Assembly: GCF_000430825.1 (NCBI RefSeq)
Contig: NZ_AUMT01000001.1
Location: 366,497-430,496 of the forward strand
Reading direction: 5' to 3'
Source: Chryseobacterium daeguense DSM 19388
Lineage (GTDB): Bacteria > Bacteroidota > Bacteroidia > Flavobacteriales > Weeksellaceae
DNA length: 64,000 nucleotides
Both the position numbers and the translations under genes were made by a program. The stretch's first letter is position 1; each line of letters starts with the position of its first letter. The notes under the pieces are model-generated. The model saw only the letters and a program-made list of their open reading frames with translations, made no database searches and was not told where the DNA came from. Of this stretch, positions 46,984-54,523 are shown piece after piece.

Positions 46984-47046
46984 AAAGATAATTGATGAAA
47001 GATAATTGATGAACAGATGAAAATCATTCATCAATTATCATTCATC
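46984..47046. repeat. GATAATTGATGA direct and inverted repeats
   Basis: AGATAATTGATGA occurs twice in tandem, and GATAATTGATGA (47001-47012) pairs perfectly with TCATCAATTATC (47028-47039). It fills the gap between two tiny membrane-protein genes. Confidence 0.65.
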
Positions 47047-47055
47047 GTTTATAAA

Positions 47056-47283
47056 TTAAACTTTATCGTCAGAATACTCTCCTGTCAGCGAATAGTAGCC
47101 GAAAATGGCCATTCCGCCAGAGATAATCGGCATCAGTACAAACAGGATGATGATTCCGAATACCAGATCTTCCTGTTTTCCTGAAGAGATTTTAGGGATT
47201 CCCAACACTGTAATTCCGAAATATCCCACCACCACTGCGATGGCTATCCATAGTATGCCTAATATTTTTTTTAGTCCGTTCAT
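47056..47283 (-). CDS. small two-helix membrane protein
   Basis: A 75-aa protein (MNGLKKILGILWIAIAVVVG...) with two membrane helices joined by a loop (GIPKISSGKQED) and a short acidic tail. I recognise no named family. It sits between the MHS transporter gene and the symporter-kinase pair on the same strand, so it probably belongs to the same acid-uptake/sensing locus, perhaps as a transporter accessory subunit. Confidence 0.7.
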   Translation of the reverse strand: MNGLKKILGILWIAIAVVVGYFGITVLGIPKISSGKQEDLVFGIIILFVLMPIISGGMAIFGYYSLTGEYSDDKV

Positions 47284-47324
47284 TTTAGTTGTTTTAAAAT
47301 TAATATATTTTATTGTCTTTCCAT

Positions 47325-47440
47325 TTATTTTCTTAATTAAAATAAACTTTGTTTATTCTTATTTTAACATTAAGGATTTAAGTAAAGTATCTTTAAATCT
47401 TAACTTCTTAATGGTGAAAATAAATATCAATTTAAATAGG
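47325..47440. repeat. AT-rich intergenic repeat, copy B
   Basis: Shares AATAAACTTTGTTTATTCTT and the following ATTTTAACATTAAG with copy A at 17895-18060. It lies between the small membrane-protein gene and the MHS transporter gene. Confidence 0.65.
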
Positions 47441-47448
47441 CTTTGAGC

Positions 47449-49029
47449 TTAATCATGAATATTATTGTTCTTGTTTTTAAGATAAAATAATCCGATCAGT
47501 AAGCAGACTCCGGCAACCCCGATCGGATACCAAAGCCCTTCCAGATACCATGTGGCGTGTCCTGCTTCTTTACTTGTTGTTACCAGATATGTTGCAACTG
47601 CAGGAAGCAATCCTCCAAATACACCATTTCCTATGTGATAAGGCAGAGACATCGATGTATAACGGATTCTCACCGGGAACATTTCTACTAAAAATGCTGC
47701 AATCGGGCCATAAACCATCGTAACAAAAATAACTTGAATGAATACCAGAAATACAAGATACCATTTCGTATTGTCTGCCAGTTTTACGGTTTGTGAAACT
47801 TTCGGTTCTTCTGTTTTTCCTTCTTTCATGACAGGTCCTGTTGCTGACCAGTGAACCACACTGTCTTTCTTGATTAAAGTTCCGTCTGTGTAAAGTGTTT
47901 CTTTATGAAAACTTATTAAGCTGTCGGTCGTGATTTTATCATGGGTTTTTGCGGTTCTTTTTTCTGTAATTCCGTTGGCTGCTATCGTTTTATTTTCAAG
48001 GCTGACACTTTTGAACATAGAATCATAAATGGGTCTGTAGGCCAGAATAGCGATTAACATTCCGGTCATCATTACAGCTTTTCGTCCAATTTTATCTGAA
48101 AGCCACCCGAAGAAAACGAAGAAAGGTGTTCCTAAAAACAATGCCGTTGCCATTAAGGAATCTACCTGTGCAGATTCTACATTCATTACTTTTTGGAGAA
48201 AACTCATCGCGTAGAACTGTCCGGTGTACCAGATAACCCCTTGCCCCATCGCAGCTCCAAATAATGCTAATAAAACAAATTTGAAATTGAATTTATTTCC
48301 GAAACTTTCTTTTAAAGGATTTTTTGAGGTTTTTCCTTCACTTTTAGCTTTTGCGAAAAGCGGAGATTCTTTCATATTTCTTCTGATCACGTAAGAAACT
48401 CCCACCATTAAAATTGAAATCCAGAACGGAATTCTCCAGCCCCAACCGTCAAATTCCTCAGGAGAAAGTGTAGTTTTTGTAACTAAAATCACAATTAATG
48501 AAATGAAAAGTCCAGCCGTTGCCGTTGTCTGGATCCAGGAAGTCCAGTAGCCTCTCCGGTGCGGTTGAGCATATTCTGCAACATACGTCGCGGCTCCACC
48601 GTATTCTCCGCCTAACGCTAATCCTTGTAATAATCTTAAAATTAAAACTAAAACCGGCGCCATAAAACCGATAGTTTCATAACTTGGGATGCATCCGATG
48701 AGGAATGTTGAAAATCCCATAATTAATAAAGTGACCAAAAAGGTATATTTCCTTCCAATAATATCTCCCAGTCTTCCAAAGAATAAAGCCCCGAAAGGTC
48801 TTACCACAAATCCTGCTGCAAAAGTAGCCAGCGTAGATAAAAATGCTGCGGTAGGATTGTCTGACGGGAAAAATTTAGTTGCTAAAACTACGGCTAAACT
48901 TCCAAAGATATAGAAGTCGTACCATTCTATCAATGTGCCGAGTGATGAAGCAGTGATAACGCTCCAAATGGTGCGGTTCTTCTGCTTATCGGTCATATTT
49001 TCATAGGTATCGTGATGATTTTCGCTCAT
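47449..49029 (-). CDS. MFS transporter, metabolite:H+ symporter (MHS) family
   Basis: A 526-aa, 12-helix proton symporter of the ShiA/ProP/KgtP type. Landmarks are LGTLIEWYDFYIFG in helix 1, RPFGALFFGRLGDIIGRKYTFLVTL (loop 2-3, by position about 75-100), LRLLQGLALGGEYGGAATYVAEYA and GYWTSWIQTTATAG. It is about 80 residues longer than usual MHS proteins: a hydrophilic insertion lies at roughly 335-415, between two helices of the C-terminal half. Given the neighbours, short organic acids (acetate, propionate or related) are likely substrates; this is inference. Confidence 0.88.
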   Translation of the reverse strand: MSENHHDTYENMTDKQKNRTIWSVITASSLGTLIEWYDFYIFGSLAVVLATKFFPSDNPTAAFLSTLATFAAGFVVRPFGALFFGRLGDIIGRKYTFLVTLLIMGFSTFLIGCIPSYETIGFMAPVLVLILRLLQGLALGGEYGGAATYVAEYAQPHRRGYWTSWIQTTATAGLFISLIVILVTKTTLSPEEFDGWGWRIPFWISILMVGVSYVIRRNMKESPLFAKAKSEGKTSKNPLKESFGNKFNFKFVLLALFGAAMGQGVIWYTGQFYAMSFLQKVMNVESAQVDSLMATALFLGTPFFVFFGWLSDKIGRKAVMMTGMLIAILAYRPIYDSMFKSVSLENKTIAANGITEKRTAKTHDKITTDSLISFHKETLYTDGTLIKKDSVVHWSATGPVMKEGKTEEPKVSQTVKLADNTKWYLVFLVFIQVIFVTMVYGPIAAFLVEMFPVRIRYTSMSLPYHIGNGVFGGLLPAVATYLVTTSKEAGHATWYLEGLWYPIGVAGVCLLIGLFYLKNKNNNIHD

Positions 49030-49069
49030 ATTGCTTAAATTTTGATGTTAGTTTAAATTGATATTGAGT

Positions 49070-49225
49070 TTTTAAAAGTTTATTTTTTATTTTAACATTA
49101 AGAAACTTCAGAGACTTTGCATTTAAATGATTAAGGTTTGGCTTCGTCAAATAAAGCATTACGCTTAAAAACATCTTTGATGTTTTCTTAATTTATCTTA
49201 ACCACTTAAATGATCTTAATGTTTA
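49070..49225. repeat. AT-rich intergenic repeat, copy C (degenerate)
   Basis: Contains GTTTATTTTTTATTTTAACATTAAGAAACTT-like sequence (cited by position 49078 onward in shortened form), then repeated TTAA/CTTAA motifs ending in ATCTTAATGTTTAAAA. It is related to copies A and B but lacks the left half of the palindrome. Confidence 0.5.
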
Positions 49226-49236
49226 AAATCCAATGA

Positions 49237-50616
49237 TTACAAGTAAATCTGGAACTGTACAATAAATTCTCCTTTTGATTTCGGGCTTTCCGTGGGACTT
49301 GTGTAAGTTGGTCTTGTGGAATATTGTGTTGTAATTTTTGCATGATGACCATCGATGAACCAGTTGGCTCCCACATCAAATTGTGATGAAGATTTATCAA
49401 ACGCTTCAAAGTTTTTATGAGTATAAGCAGCGAATGGCTGAATTCTGATTTTTGGCTTCTCCGCCTGGCTTGGTAAAAGTAAACCGGCCTGCGCGTAGAT
49501 AATATTACCTGTTCCGATGGTCGGCTGTAGATTTCCGGGTCCTGCAATGGCTCTGTCGCCGATAAAATTAGGGTCTGCAGAAGCAATGTTCATAATCCCT
49601 AAATTTCTGATATAGTTCGGACCGAACTGATAGTTGTAATAACCCGCATACGCTGAAACGGCCATTTTGTTTTTAGCATTTCCCAACGGAATATCTGCAA
49701 AAGCATCAATGGCAACAAGGGTAATGTCATGTTTTTCAATGTTTGAATTAACTGAAGTCCGAGTTCCGTCTTTTTGATGGTAAAAACCGGCGCCGACATT
49801 GAAAACTTTTTTCGTTCCCAGGTAAGAACCTACTTTGAAAGGCAGTAAATTGGATTCTTCGTCTAAAAACTGATATTCTACATATCCCGCTTTTGAAAAG
49901 TTTGGATTTCCGTTATTGTCCACCGCTACGGCTTTTGAAGGGTCTGTGACGTTTGCCGGAATTAAATCTGTTGCAAATGGTTTGTTTAAGCTGAGGCGAT
50001 ATTCAAATTTACCATATTTTCCTTTAGCAAACATGCCCAGCTGTCTTGCGAACTGGTCGGAATTATCAATCAGAGGCCAGGTAAAAATAGGGGAGTCAAC
50101 CGTAAGGAAATTCAGTGTGGAAGCCATCGTCATACGGGATAGCCCCATGTAATAATGCAAGCCGGCTCCTAAGGTAAGACTAAATTTTCCTGCTTCTCCG
50201 GGCATAATAACAGCGTATTCGTTCCATGCATCATGAAAAAACATTTGAGGCTTTTTGCCGTTTCCATAACCTCCTGTTCCGGAAGTTCCGGAGCCTCCGC
50301 CATTGATAAACGTTTGATTATTAATCCCAAAATGAGCCAGAATCATATATCTTTTGGAAATCTGAGCATACGCGAGAGTTCGTAACCGCCTGTTTCCCAA
50401 ACTCCACGAATTATCGGTGGGTTCTCCTCCCACCATACTTCCTGGGTTCATTTCTGTATTTCTTAACCAAAATTGGTCCCATAAAATAAATCTTATGTAT
50501 TTATCGCCTTGCTGATTAAGGTTTATTTTTAATCCGCCTCCATAATCAGGAGAACCTTGAGAATATAAAGAATTGCTGATTAAAGCCAATCCAATAAAAG
50601 TGAGAATTTTCTTCAT
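49237..50616 (-). CDS. outer-membrane porin
   Basis: A 459-aa beta-barrel protein with a signal peptide (MKKILTFIGLALISNSLYSQ). Amphipathic strands run throughout (FRLSLNKPFATD-type alternation; KYGKFEYRLSL; KIRIQPFAAYTH), and the C-terminus FIVQFQIYL ends in an aromatic/hydrophobic strand with terminal residues typical of outer-membrane barrels. It resembles DcaP/phosphate-porin-like proteins of Bacteroidota. It is the first gene of the minus-strand acid locus and would let the substrate through the outer membrane for the MHS transporter. Confidence 0.78.
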   Translation of the reverse strand: MKKILTFIGLALISNSLYSQGSPDYGGGLKINLNQQGDKYIRFILWDQFWLRNTEMNPGSMVGGEPTDNSWSLGNRRLRTLAYAQISKRYMILAHFGINNQTFINGGGSGTSGTGGYGNGKKPQMFFHDAWNEYAVIMPGEAGKFSLTLGAGLHYYMGLSRMTMASTLNFLTVDSPIFTWPLIDNSDQFARQLGMFAKGKYGKFEYRLSLNKPFATDLIPANVTDPSKAVAVDNNGNPNFSKAGYVEYQFLDEESNLLPFKVGSYLGTKKVFNVGAGFYHQKDGTRTSVNSNIEKHDITLVAIDAFADIPLGNAKNKMAVSAYAGYYNYQFGPNYIRNLGIMNIASADPNFIGDRAIAGPGNLQPTIGTGNIIYAQAGLLLPSQAEKPKIRIQPFAAYTHKNFEAFDKSSSQFDVGANWFIDGHHAKITTQYSTRPTYTSPTESPKSKGEFIVQFQIYL

Positions 50617-50856
50617 AAATTATCAATTTTTGGCGTTGTTTTTTGTGAAAGCCAAATTGTAATTAATAATTTGTTTGTGAAAATTTAATATATATTATTG
50701 GAAAGTATATCGTTATTGGTTTTAAGTTATGAATTATGAATTCTTGAAAATGTGTACTTATTTAATTTATAAATTTGATTAACTGTAAGTTGTGTTTTAT
50801 TTTATTCAATAAAAAAACTTATAACTCATGACCAATAACTCATAACTTTTCAAAGC
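50617..50856. other. intergenic region with degenerate (AACTCATAACT) repeats
   Basis: AAGTTATGAATTATGAA-like sequence at 50724-50741 faces AACTCATGACC/AACTCATAACTT at 50823-50848 in inverted orientation. The region also contains the porin promoter on the minus strand. No gene. Confidence 0.45.
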
Positions 50857-51273
50857 TTATTTTTTAAAACGCTCCCATTTAATCAGCATATATTTATCTG
50901 CAAACTGAGTAATAATTAATCCTGAATTTTTAAGATTTTCCTCCTTACTCATATATTCAATCAATTCATTTTGTTTTAAAATTTTATACACCGGATGAAA
51001 CTCCGAATGGGGCGGTCTTGTGATGTTATATTTTTTGATCCACGAACTGATTGTAACGTGAGAAACACCAATAATCCTCTCTATTTCACGAAAGCTTAAG
51101 CCCTCAAGATAAAGTTGCAATGCCTTTATCACGTAGTAGTCGTCAATCTGTTTTCCTAGTTTTTTTACAGTAAAATAATAGGTACAGTTTTTACACAGGA
51201 AGCGTTGTTTTTCATTTACGATTCCACTTTTTACGACTTTGGTACCACCGCATTTCGGACACTGATTTTCCAT
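50857..51273 (-). CDS. IS1 InsA-like zinc-ribbon/HTH protein, probably domesticated
   Basis: A 138-aa protein. The N-terminus is a zinc ribbon (CPKCGG...CKNC, residues 5-8 and 27-30) with the pattern of InsA/IS1-type transposase heads. It is followed by a helix-turn-helix (ALQLYLEGLSFREIERIIGVSHVTISSWIKKY, about 54-85). There is no DDE catalytic domain, no terminal inverted repeats are seen, and the C-terminal 45 residues are not InsB. I infer a transposase-derived DNA-binding protein. It is divergent from the arginine operon with 160 bp between start codons, which makes it a candidate local regulator. Confidence 0.72.
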   Translation of the reverse strand: MENQCPKCGGTKVVKSGIVNEKQRFLCKNCTYYFTVKKLGKQIDDYYVIKALQLYLEGLSFREIERIIGVSHVTISSWIKKYNITRPPHSEFHPVYKILKQNELIEYMSKEENLKNSGLIITQFADKYMLIKWERFKK

Positions 51274-51284
51274 AGCTATATCTT

Positions 51285-51316
51285 TTTAGCAAATATATAA
51301 TAATTTAGCAAAATAT
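51285..51316. promoter_or_regulatory. direct repeat TTTAGCAAA, possible operator
   Basis: TTTAGCAAATAT (51285-51296) and TTTAGCAAAATAT (51304-51316), with start positions 19 bases apart, lie just upstream of the InsA-like gene and within the divergent arg promoter region. They could be an autoregulatory site. Tentative. Confidence 0.35.
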
Positions 51317-51380
51317 TAATTTTATATAAAGATAAAATTACCTGTATATTAATTTAATTCAATAAAATTATCTTTTTAAT

Positions 51381-51412
51381 TTGGATTTAAAAGAAATTAT
51401 ATTTTAAATTTG
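51381..51412 (+). promoter_or_regulatory. promoter of the arginine operon
   Basis: TTG (51381-51383), 21 bases, then TAAATTTG (51405-51412) is a textbook Bacteroidota promoter. The GNAT ATG follows 21 bases later, with no Shine-Dalgarno. Confidence 0.65.
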
Positions 51413-51433
51413 CCGAAAAATTTAGATAAATAA

Positions 51434-52033
51434 ATGGAAATAGAAATTTCCTCATCCATACATCTGATGTATGTGAGTGAAATACAGCAGGAAATGTATG
51501 ATTCTGCACAGCGAAGAGGAACGGGTATTGCAAAACGTTCGATAGAATATTTAAGTAAAAAGATTTCAGATGGTAATGCTGTAATAGCCACTGAAAACGG
51601 GAAGTGGGTAGGTTTCTGCTATATAGAAACCTGGTCGCACGGCCAGTTTGTAGCCAATTCCGGATTGATTGTTTCACCAAAATTCAGGGAAAGAGGTGCT
51701 GCAACTTTAATCAAAAATAAAGTTTTTCAGTTATCCAGAGATAAATACCCGAAAGCCAAAGTTTTTGGGTTGACAACAGGTTTGGCGGTAATGAAAATTA
51801 ACAGTGACTTAGGCTACAAACCGGTAATCTATTCAGAACTGACTCAGGATGAAGAATTCTGGGATGGTTGCAAAAGTTGTGTGAATTATGAAATTTTAAT
51901 GAAAAAAGAACGTAAAAACTGTCTTTGTACAGCAATGCTTTTCATTCCCGATAATCATAAAGTAAATGGTGTTGTAAATAATCAACCCGAAAATAGATAT
52001 AAAAATGAACAAGAAAGTCATCTTAGCGTTTAG
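51434..52033 (+). CDS. GNAT-family N-acyltransferase, candidate N-acylglutamate synthase
   Basis: A 199-aa GNAT enzyme and first gene of the arginine operon. The acyl-CoA fold is seen as NAVIATENGKWVGFCYIETW, then ANSGLIVSPKFRERGAATLIKNKVFQL with the pyrophosphate-loop pattern (RERGAA). No argA or argJ is present in the operon, so this protein is the natural candidate for the first step, acylating glutamate from acetyl-CoA or, given the neighbouring carbamoyltransferase, succinyl-CoA. A comparable GNAT heads the arg genes of Bacteroides. Its last 29 bases overlap argG in another frame. Confidence 0.8.
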   Translation: MEIEISSSIHLMYVSEIQQEMYDSAQRRGTGIAKRSIEYLSKKISDGNAVIATENGKWVGFCYIETWSHGQFVANSGLIVSPKFRERGAATLIKNKVFQLSRDKYPKAKVFGLTTGLAVMKINSDLGYKPVIYSELTQDEEFWDGCKSCVNYEILMKKERKNCLCTAMLFIPDNHKVNGVVNNQPENRYKNEQESHLSV

Positions 52034-53198
52034 CGGAGGTTTAGATACCTCTTACTGTGCTAAATATCTCAGTGAAACACTGGGATATGATGTGTATGCA
52101 GTCACTGTAAATACCGGAGGTTTTTCTAAAGAAGAGGAAAAAGAACTGGAGGAAAAAGCTTTTAATCTTGGGGTAAAACAATACAGGTGCATTGACGCTC
52201 AAGAAGATTATTACAATTCTTGTGTAAAGTATCTGATCTTCGGTAATGTTTTGAAAAACAATACGTATCCATTATCTGTAAGTGCTGAACGTACAATACA
52301 GGCACAGAAGATTGCAAAATACGCCATTGAAATCGGTGCTGATGCTATTGCACATGGAAGTACAGGTGCCGGAAATGACCAAGTTCGTTTTGATTTGATT
52401 TTTCAGGTAATGTGCCCGAAGGTGGAAATCATTACGCCGATTCGGGATATGGCTTTATCTCGTGAAGAAGAAATTGAATTTTTGAAAAATCACGGCTACG
52501 AAATGGAATTCCAAAAAGCGCAATATTCCGTCAATAAAGGACTTTGGGGAACTTCAGTCGGAGGAAAAGAAACGTTGACGTCAAGAAATTATCTTCCTGA
52601 AGAAGCTTTTCCATCACAAATTAAGGAAACTCAGCCTTCAGAACTGGAAATTGAGTTCGAAAATGGTGAGATTGTAGCTGTAAACGGAGAAAATTTTGAA
52701 CATTCTGTTTACGCAATTCAAAAAATTGAAGAATTGGCTTCAGCGTACGGAATCGGTAGAGATATCCACGTTGGAGATACAATTGTAGGAATTAAGGGAA
52801 GAGTTGGTTTTGAAGCGGCGGCCGCATCTGTTATTATCAAAGCGCACCATTTATTGGAAAAACATACGCTTTCAAAATATCAGCAGATGATGAAATCTCA
52901 ATTGTCTGACTGGTATGGAAACTGGCTTCATGAAGCACTATTCCTGGATCCTGTAATGAGAAATATCGAGTCTTTTTTGGTTGATTCTCAAAAAACGGTC
53001 AGCGGAAAAGTTTTTGTAACGCTCCATCCTTATCGATTTATTTTGAATGGAATTGAATCTAAACATGATCTAATGTCTGATAAATTCGGAAGCTACGGCG
53101 AAGCAAACAGAGCATGGACGGGCGATGATGTTAAAGGCTACACAAAAATCGTAAGCAATTCTTTAAATATATATCATCAGATAAATTCAGCATTATGA
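52005..53198 (+). CDS. argG: argininosuccinate synthase
   Basis: Joins citrulline and aspartate with ATP to make argininosuccinate. The 397-aa protein has the N-type ATP pyrophosphatase loop LAFSGGLDTSYC at residues 7-18 and the family motif AIEIGADAIAHGSTGAGNDQVRFD (cited by position about 108-131). Length is normal. The start at 52005 overlaps the GNAT gene by 29 bases, suggesting coupling. A repeat unit fills the gap to argC. Confidence 0.96.
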   Translation: MNKKVILAFSGGLDTSYCAKYLSETLGYDVYAVTVNTGGFSKEEEKELEEKAFNLGVKQYRCIDAQEDYYNSCVKYLIFGNVLKNNTYPLSVSAERTIQAQKIAKYAIEIGADAIAHGSTGAGNDQVRFDLIFQVMCPKVEIITPIRDMALSREEEIEFLKNHGYEMEFQKAQYSVNKGLWGTSVGGKETLTSRNYLPEEAFPSQIKETQPSELEIEFENGEIVAVNGENFEHSVYAIQKIEELASAYGIGRDIHVGDTIVGIKGRVGFEAAAASVIIKAHHLLEKHTLSKYQQMMKSQLSDWYGNWLHEALFLDPVMRNIESFLVDSQKTVSGKVFVTLHPYRFILNGIESKHDLMSDKFGSYGEANRAWTGDDVKGYTKIVSNSLNIYHQINSAL

Positions 53199-53201
53199 TG
53201 G

Positions 53202-53255
53202 TGAACCCGAAGGGTTCAATATGAATAGCCATAGGTGCAACCTGTGGACGGAAAA
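53202..53255 (+). repeat. two-hairpin repeat unit, single copy between argG and argC
   Basis: Hairpin 1 GAACCC-GAA-GGGTTC, a spacer ending in GAATAGCC, then hairpin 2 CCATAGGT-GCA-ACCTGTGG. This is the same plan as the arrays at 61984-62215 and 63780-64000 but with its own stem sequences. Confidence 0.8.
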
Positions 53256-53274
53256 ATCAATGTAAAAAAGAAAA

Positions 53275-54240
53275 ATGAAAAAAAATATCGGAATCATCGG
53301 AGCCAACGGCTACACAGGCAGTGAACTGGTTCGTCTGCTGGCTTTTCATCCTAATGTGTCATTGAGTTTTTTATATAGCCGTTCAAATTCGGGGACAAAA
53401 ATTTCAGATTTGTACCCGGATTTAGAGGCGGTTTGTGAGATGGTTTTAACAGACCAGCCGGAAGAAGTAGAAGTTTTGTTCTTATGTCTTCCTCACAAAC
53501 AAAGCCAGAATTGGCTGACTCAAAATCCTGTAAAAGATTCAACGTTGGTTATTGATTTAGGAAATGATTTTCGTTTGGAAGGTAATTTAGGAGAAAGAAA
53601 TTTCATCTACGGTTTGCCTGAAATCAACAAAAAACAACTTTCAGGAGCAAAGAGTATTGCGAATCCGGGATGTTTTGCGACAGCGATTCAATTGGCCTTG
53701 CTTCCATTAGCTCAAAAAGGTTTATTGGATGATGTTTACACGACAGGAATTACAGGTTCAACGGGGGCCGGTCAGTCTTTACAGGCAACGACACATTTTA
53801 CCTGGAGGAATGATAATATTTCAGCCTATAAAACATTGACACATCAGCATGTGGATGAGATTTTACAGCAGTTAATTTCTTTTAATAAAAATGAAATCAG
53901 TCTGAATTTTGTTCCATGGAGAGGGGATTTTGCGAGAGGAATTTTTACGAGTTCCACGGTGAAAACAGATTTAGAACTTTCAGATATTAATCAATTGTTC
54001 GAAGATTTTTATGTAGATGCGCCTTTTGTAAAGGTAAGCGAGAAAGCAATTGATTTAAAACAGGTTGTCAACACAAATCGCTGTGTGATTCATATCGAAA
54101 AAAGTGGAAATGTTGCAGTTATTCACTCAGCGATTGACAATTTGTTGAAAGGAGCTTCCGGACAGGCAGTTCAAAACATGAATATTGCAATGGGCTGGGA
54201 AGAAAATTCAGGATTGAATTTAAAACCAATCGCATTTTAA
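53275..54240 (+). CDS. argC: N-acyl-gamma-glutamyl-phosphate reductase
   Basis: NADPH-dependent reductase making the N-acylglutamate semialdehyde. The 321-aa protein has a Rossmann GANGYTGSELVRLL at residues 9-22 and the catalytic Cys133 in ANPGCFATAIQ. The GITGSTGAGQS and HRHVPEI-type (HQHVDEI) motifs match the family. If the pathway is succinylated, it would act on N-succinylglutamyl phosphate. Spaced 76 bp from argG by a repeat unit. Confidence 0.95.
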   Translation: MKKNIGIIGANGYTGSELVRLLAFHPNVSLSFLYSRSNSGTKISDLYPDLEAVCEMVLTDQPEEVEVLFLCLPHKQSQNWLTQNPVKDSTLVIDLGNDFRLEGNLGERNFIYGLPEINKKQLSGAKSIANPGCFATAIQLALLPLAQKGLLDDVYTTGITGSTGAGQSLQATTHFTWRNDNISAYKTLTHQHVDEILQQLISFNKNEISLNFVPWRGDFARGIFTSSTVKTDLELSDINQLFEDFYVDAPFVKVSEKAIDLKQVVNTNRCVIHIEKSGNVAVIHSAIDNLLKGASGQAVQNMNIAMGWEENSGLNLKPIAF

Positions 54241-54470
54241 AACGGACAATAATCCGACCTAGGAAAATGGAGCGTTAAGAAAAATAGTTTTGTTAACGTT
54301 AAGAAAATTCTACTGTTCGAAGCGCGAGAAAAATGTCGAATCAAGAACAAATGTCGATTTCGCGCAAGTTTTAGAGTTTTTAGAGAACAAAAATATTTTT
54401 TAGCGAAAGTTTCCAGTCTTGAACTTTTGTTTCTTTTGCTTCAAGGCAAAAGAAAAATTAGAAATAAAAT
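54241..54470 (+). repeat. dispersed intergenic element with GAAGCGCGA core and terminal hairpin
   Basis: Direct repeats GTTAAGAAAA (54274, 54298) and the core CTGTTCGAAGCGCGA (54313-54327) lead to a perfect 10-bp hairpin TTTCTTTTGC-ttcaag-GCAAAAGAAA (54430-54455). The core recurs as CTGTTTGAAGCGCGA at 58787-58801, also preceded by GTTAAaAAAtTC. It occupies most of the 283-bp argC-argD gap; no ORF. Confidence 0.65.
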
Positions 54471-54523
54471 AAAGATGAAGTTGTAAAACCAGCAACTATC
54501 AATCAATAACAATCAACCAGAAA

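Noticed and set aside
50857-51273. Active IS1-family insertion sequence
   Set aside because: There is no DDE catalytic domain, no second frame like insB, and I see no terminal inverted repeats or target duplication.
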